Positions 63,066 through 64,000 of a stretch of 64,000 bases of DNA are shown piece by piece. This stretch comes from Rhodobacterales bacterium HKCCE2091. Lineage in GTDB: Bacteria > Pseudomonadota > Alphaproteobacteria > Rhodobacterales > Rhodobacteraceae. Position 1 is the first letter of the stretch. Every line of letters begins with the position of its first letter. Made by a program: the position numbers and the translations under genes. The stretch covers positions 1 to 64,000 of the forward strand of contig WVSL01000014.1 of assembly GCA_015689685.1 (NCBI GenBank). The letters are read 5' to 3'. Below the pieces are notes generated by a model, which saw only the letters and a program-made list of their open reading frames with translations, did not search any database and was not told where the DNA came from.

Positions 63066-63869
63066 TTATCCGGTTGCCGCGGATCTCCCTTTCGGTGGAA
63101 CGCGGCCGGCGATGAAATCCACGAGCGTGGGTCCATCCGGCCCGATCTCGACCTCCTTGTAGCGGGCCGAGGCCAGCCCCCGGCACAGAGCCCCGTTGAA
63201 CTCCATGTTGATCCGGGTGCCGCGGAGACGTTCGAGGTGCCGGGCCAGGGCCGCGGGGTCGATGCGCTGCTTGTCCCAGGTCGGAAATGCCGGATCATCC
63301 GGGTGTTCCGCCAAACCCTGCGACACCAGCAGCGCCCGGTACCGGGGCTTCTGACGCGTCTCCTCCTCGCCGGTGAACGCGAGCCGGTCGAAGTCGCCGA
63401 GCGTCATGCCGACGATCTGCTCCGCCGTGAGCCCGCGTTCCTGCAGCGCCAGGAGCATGACCTCCTGCCGCCGGTCGAAGGCCTTGGCCTCGAACTTCGC
63501 CGTCACCTCGTCGAGATCGGCGCCGTCGCAGTACTTGGCGAAGACCTCTCCGAAGGCCCGGCCGCTGTTGACGCCCTCGTTGACTTCGTCGCCGAAGCAA
63601 TGGTCGTGAAGCGTCACGGTCAGGCCGCGGACCCAGGGCAGGGCCGAGACCTCGCGCCTGATGCCGAAGGCCATCAGGAACGCGAAGTTCGGCGAGCACC
63701 AGTAGGTGGGAAGCCGGAACCCGACTTCCACCCGCCCGGAGTCGACGATCTCCAGGTGCTCGACGAAGCCCATCTCGGTGATGGGTTCGTCGAGCTCCGG
63801 ATCGGTCACCAGTTCGAGGCGTTCCCAGACGTCGCTTTCGAGGTCGGCCCTGATGATGTCCGTCAGCAT
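63066..63869 (-). CDS. MIP18/DUF59 N-terminal protein of monooxygenase clusters
   Basis: 267 residues. Residues ~10-100 form a MIP18 (DUF59) iron-sulfur assembly-type domain: ERLELVTDPELDEPITEMGFV and VEVGFRLPTYWCSPNFAFLMA, with the Cys placed where the family has its conserved one. The C-terminal ~165 residues (helical, DRRQEVMLLALQERGLT, GTRINMEFNGALCRGLASARY) match nothing recognised. The gene sits between an amidohydrolase and GroEL, as in propane monooxygenase loci, and may help assemble the diiron site. The gap to the amidohydrolase stop is four bases. Confidence 0.75.
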   Translation of the reverse strand: MLTDIIRADLESDVWERLELVTDPELDEPITEMGFVEHLEIVDSGRVEVGFRLPTYWCSPNFAFLMAFGIRREVSALPWVRGLTVTLHDHCFGDEVNEGVNSGRAFGEVFAKYCDGADLDEVTAKFEAKAFDRRQEVMLLALQERGLTAEQIVGMTLGDFDRLAFTGEEETRQKPRYRALLVSQGLAEHPDDPAFPTWDKQRIDPAALARHLERLRGTRINMEFNGALCRGLASARYKEVEIGPDGPTLVDFIAGRVPPKGRSAATG

Positions 63870-63873
63870 CGCC

Positions 63874-64000
63874 TCACTCCGCCGCGATCTGCACCGGCGC
63901 GCCAGCGAGCTGCTTCTTCTTCGCCTCGACGTCGACGCCGTAGAGCCGGGCCGCGTTCAGGCCAAGGATCTTCTCCTTGATCTCGTCGGTCAGCTGCACG
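63874..64000 (-). CDS. Amidohydrolase-family protein, C-terminal end (runs off right edge)
   Basis: Only the last 41 codons are present on the minus strand, ending at TGA 63876-63874. The tail has KEKILGLNAARLYGVDVE, the conserved closing motif of amidohydrolase 2-type proteins (last helix of the TIM barrel). Such a gene regularly lies between the monooxygenase subunits and the DUF59 and GroEL genes in propane-oxidation clusters. The start and the upstream operon are outside the window. Confidence 0.65.
   Translation of the reverse strand, partial: VQLTDEIKEKILGLNAARLYGVDVEAKKKQLAGAPVQIAAE

Overview
This 64 kb window is high-GC, densely packed chromosomal DNA of an alphaproteobacterium, most likely a Rhodobacteraceae (Rhodobacter/Paracoccus/roseobacter-type) member. 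The grounds are the RpoE-ChrR singlet-oxygen module with its conserved FAD-protein/DUF1365/DUF3833/SDR operon, the imuA-imuB-dnaE2 cassette, the MaoC-Pta fusion, stop/start overlaps of the ATGA type in nearly every operon, and two kinds of short dispersed intergenic repeat familiar from that family. No rRNA, tRNA, CRISPR array, phage or insertion sequence was seen.

Layout. 1-1253: end of an FHA-domain gene and an OmpA-like protein. 1296-5186 (minus): MaoC-phosphotransacetylase fusion, acetate kinase and a two-subunit CoA-transferase, an acyl-CoA/acyl-phosphate/acid interconversion operon. 5441-8626: purU, a sulfite-oxidase-like molybdoprotein and selO. 8776-15150: a carbohydrate ABC importer (binding protein, two unusual permeases, ATPase) with a GH63-type hydrolase, probably for a small glucoside or compatible solute. 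15337-21174: the SOS mutasome imuA-imuB-dnaE2.

21290-42872 is a large hexuronate and pectin-oligomer catabolic island. kdgK and a GntR regulator face uxaC, a TRAP transporter, kdgF, kduI, kduD, a uronate reductase and uxaA. An AraC regulator follows, then a GH4 alpha-galacturonidase candidate, a Tog-type ABC importer, and GH28, GH105 and CE8 enzymes without signal peptides. Together they predict uptake of partly methylated (and unsaturated) oligogalacturonides, cytoplasmic demethylation and depolymerisation, and convergence of both saturated and unsaturated uronates on 2-keto-3-deoxygluconate. An 11-base AT-rich word is shared by the two divergent control regions of this island.

42869-47558: chrR-rpoE facing a four-gene operon across a palindrome that forms two back-to-back RpoE-type promoters. 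47773-53332 (minus): oppABCDF peptide importer. 53590-56965: a rhodanese, an MdeB/AceE-like thiamine-diphosphate E1 enzyme and an Lrp regulator. 56977-64000 (minus): a sigma-54 AcoR-type activator, an unrecognised 160-residue protein, a glyoxalase I, a zinc alcohol dehydrogenase, a divergent GroEL, a MIP18/DUF59 protein and the tail of an amidohydrolase. This set is typical of the accessory genes of propane/acetone-type soluble diiron monooxygenase clusters, whose oxygenase genes would lie just past the right edge.
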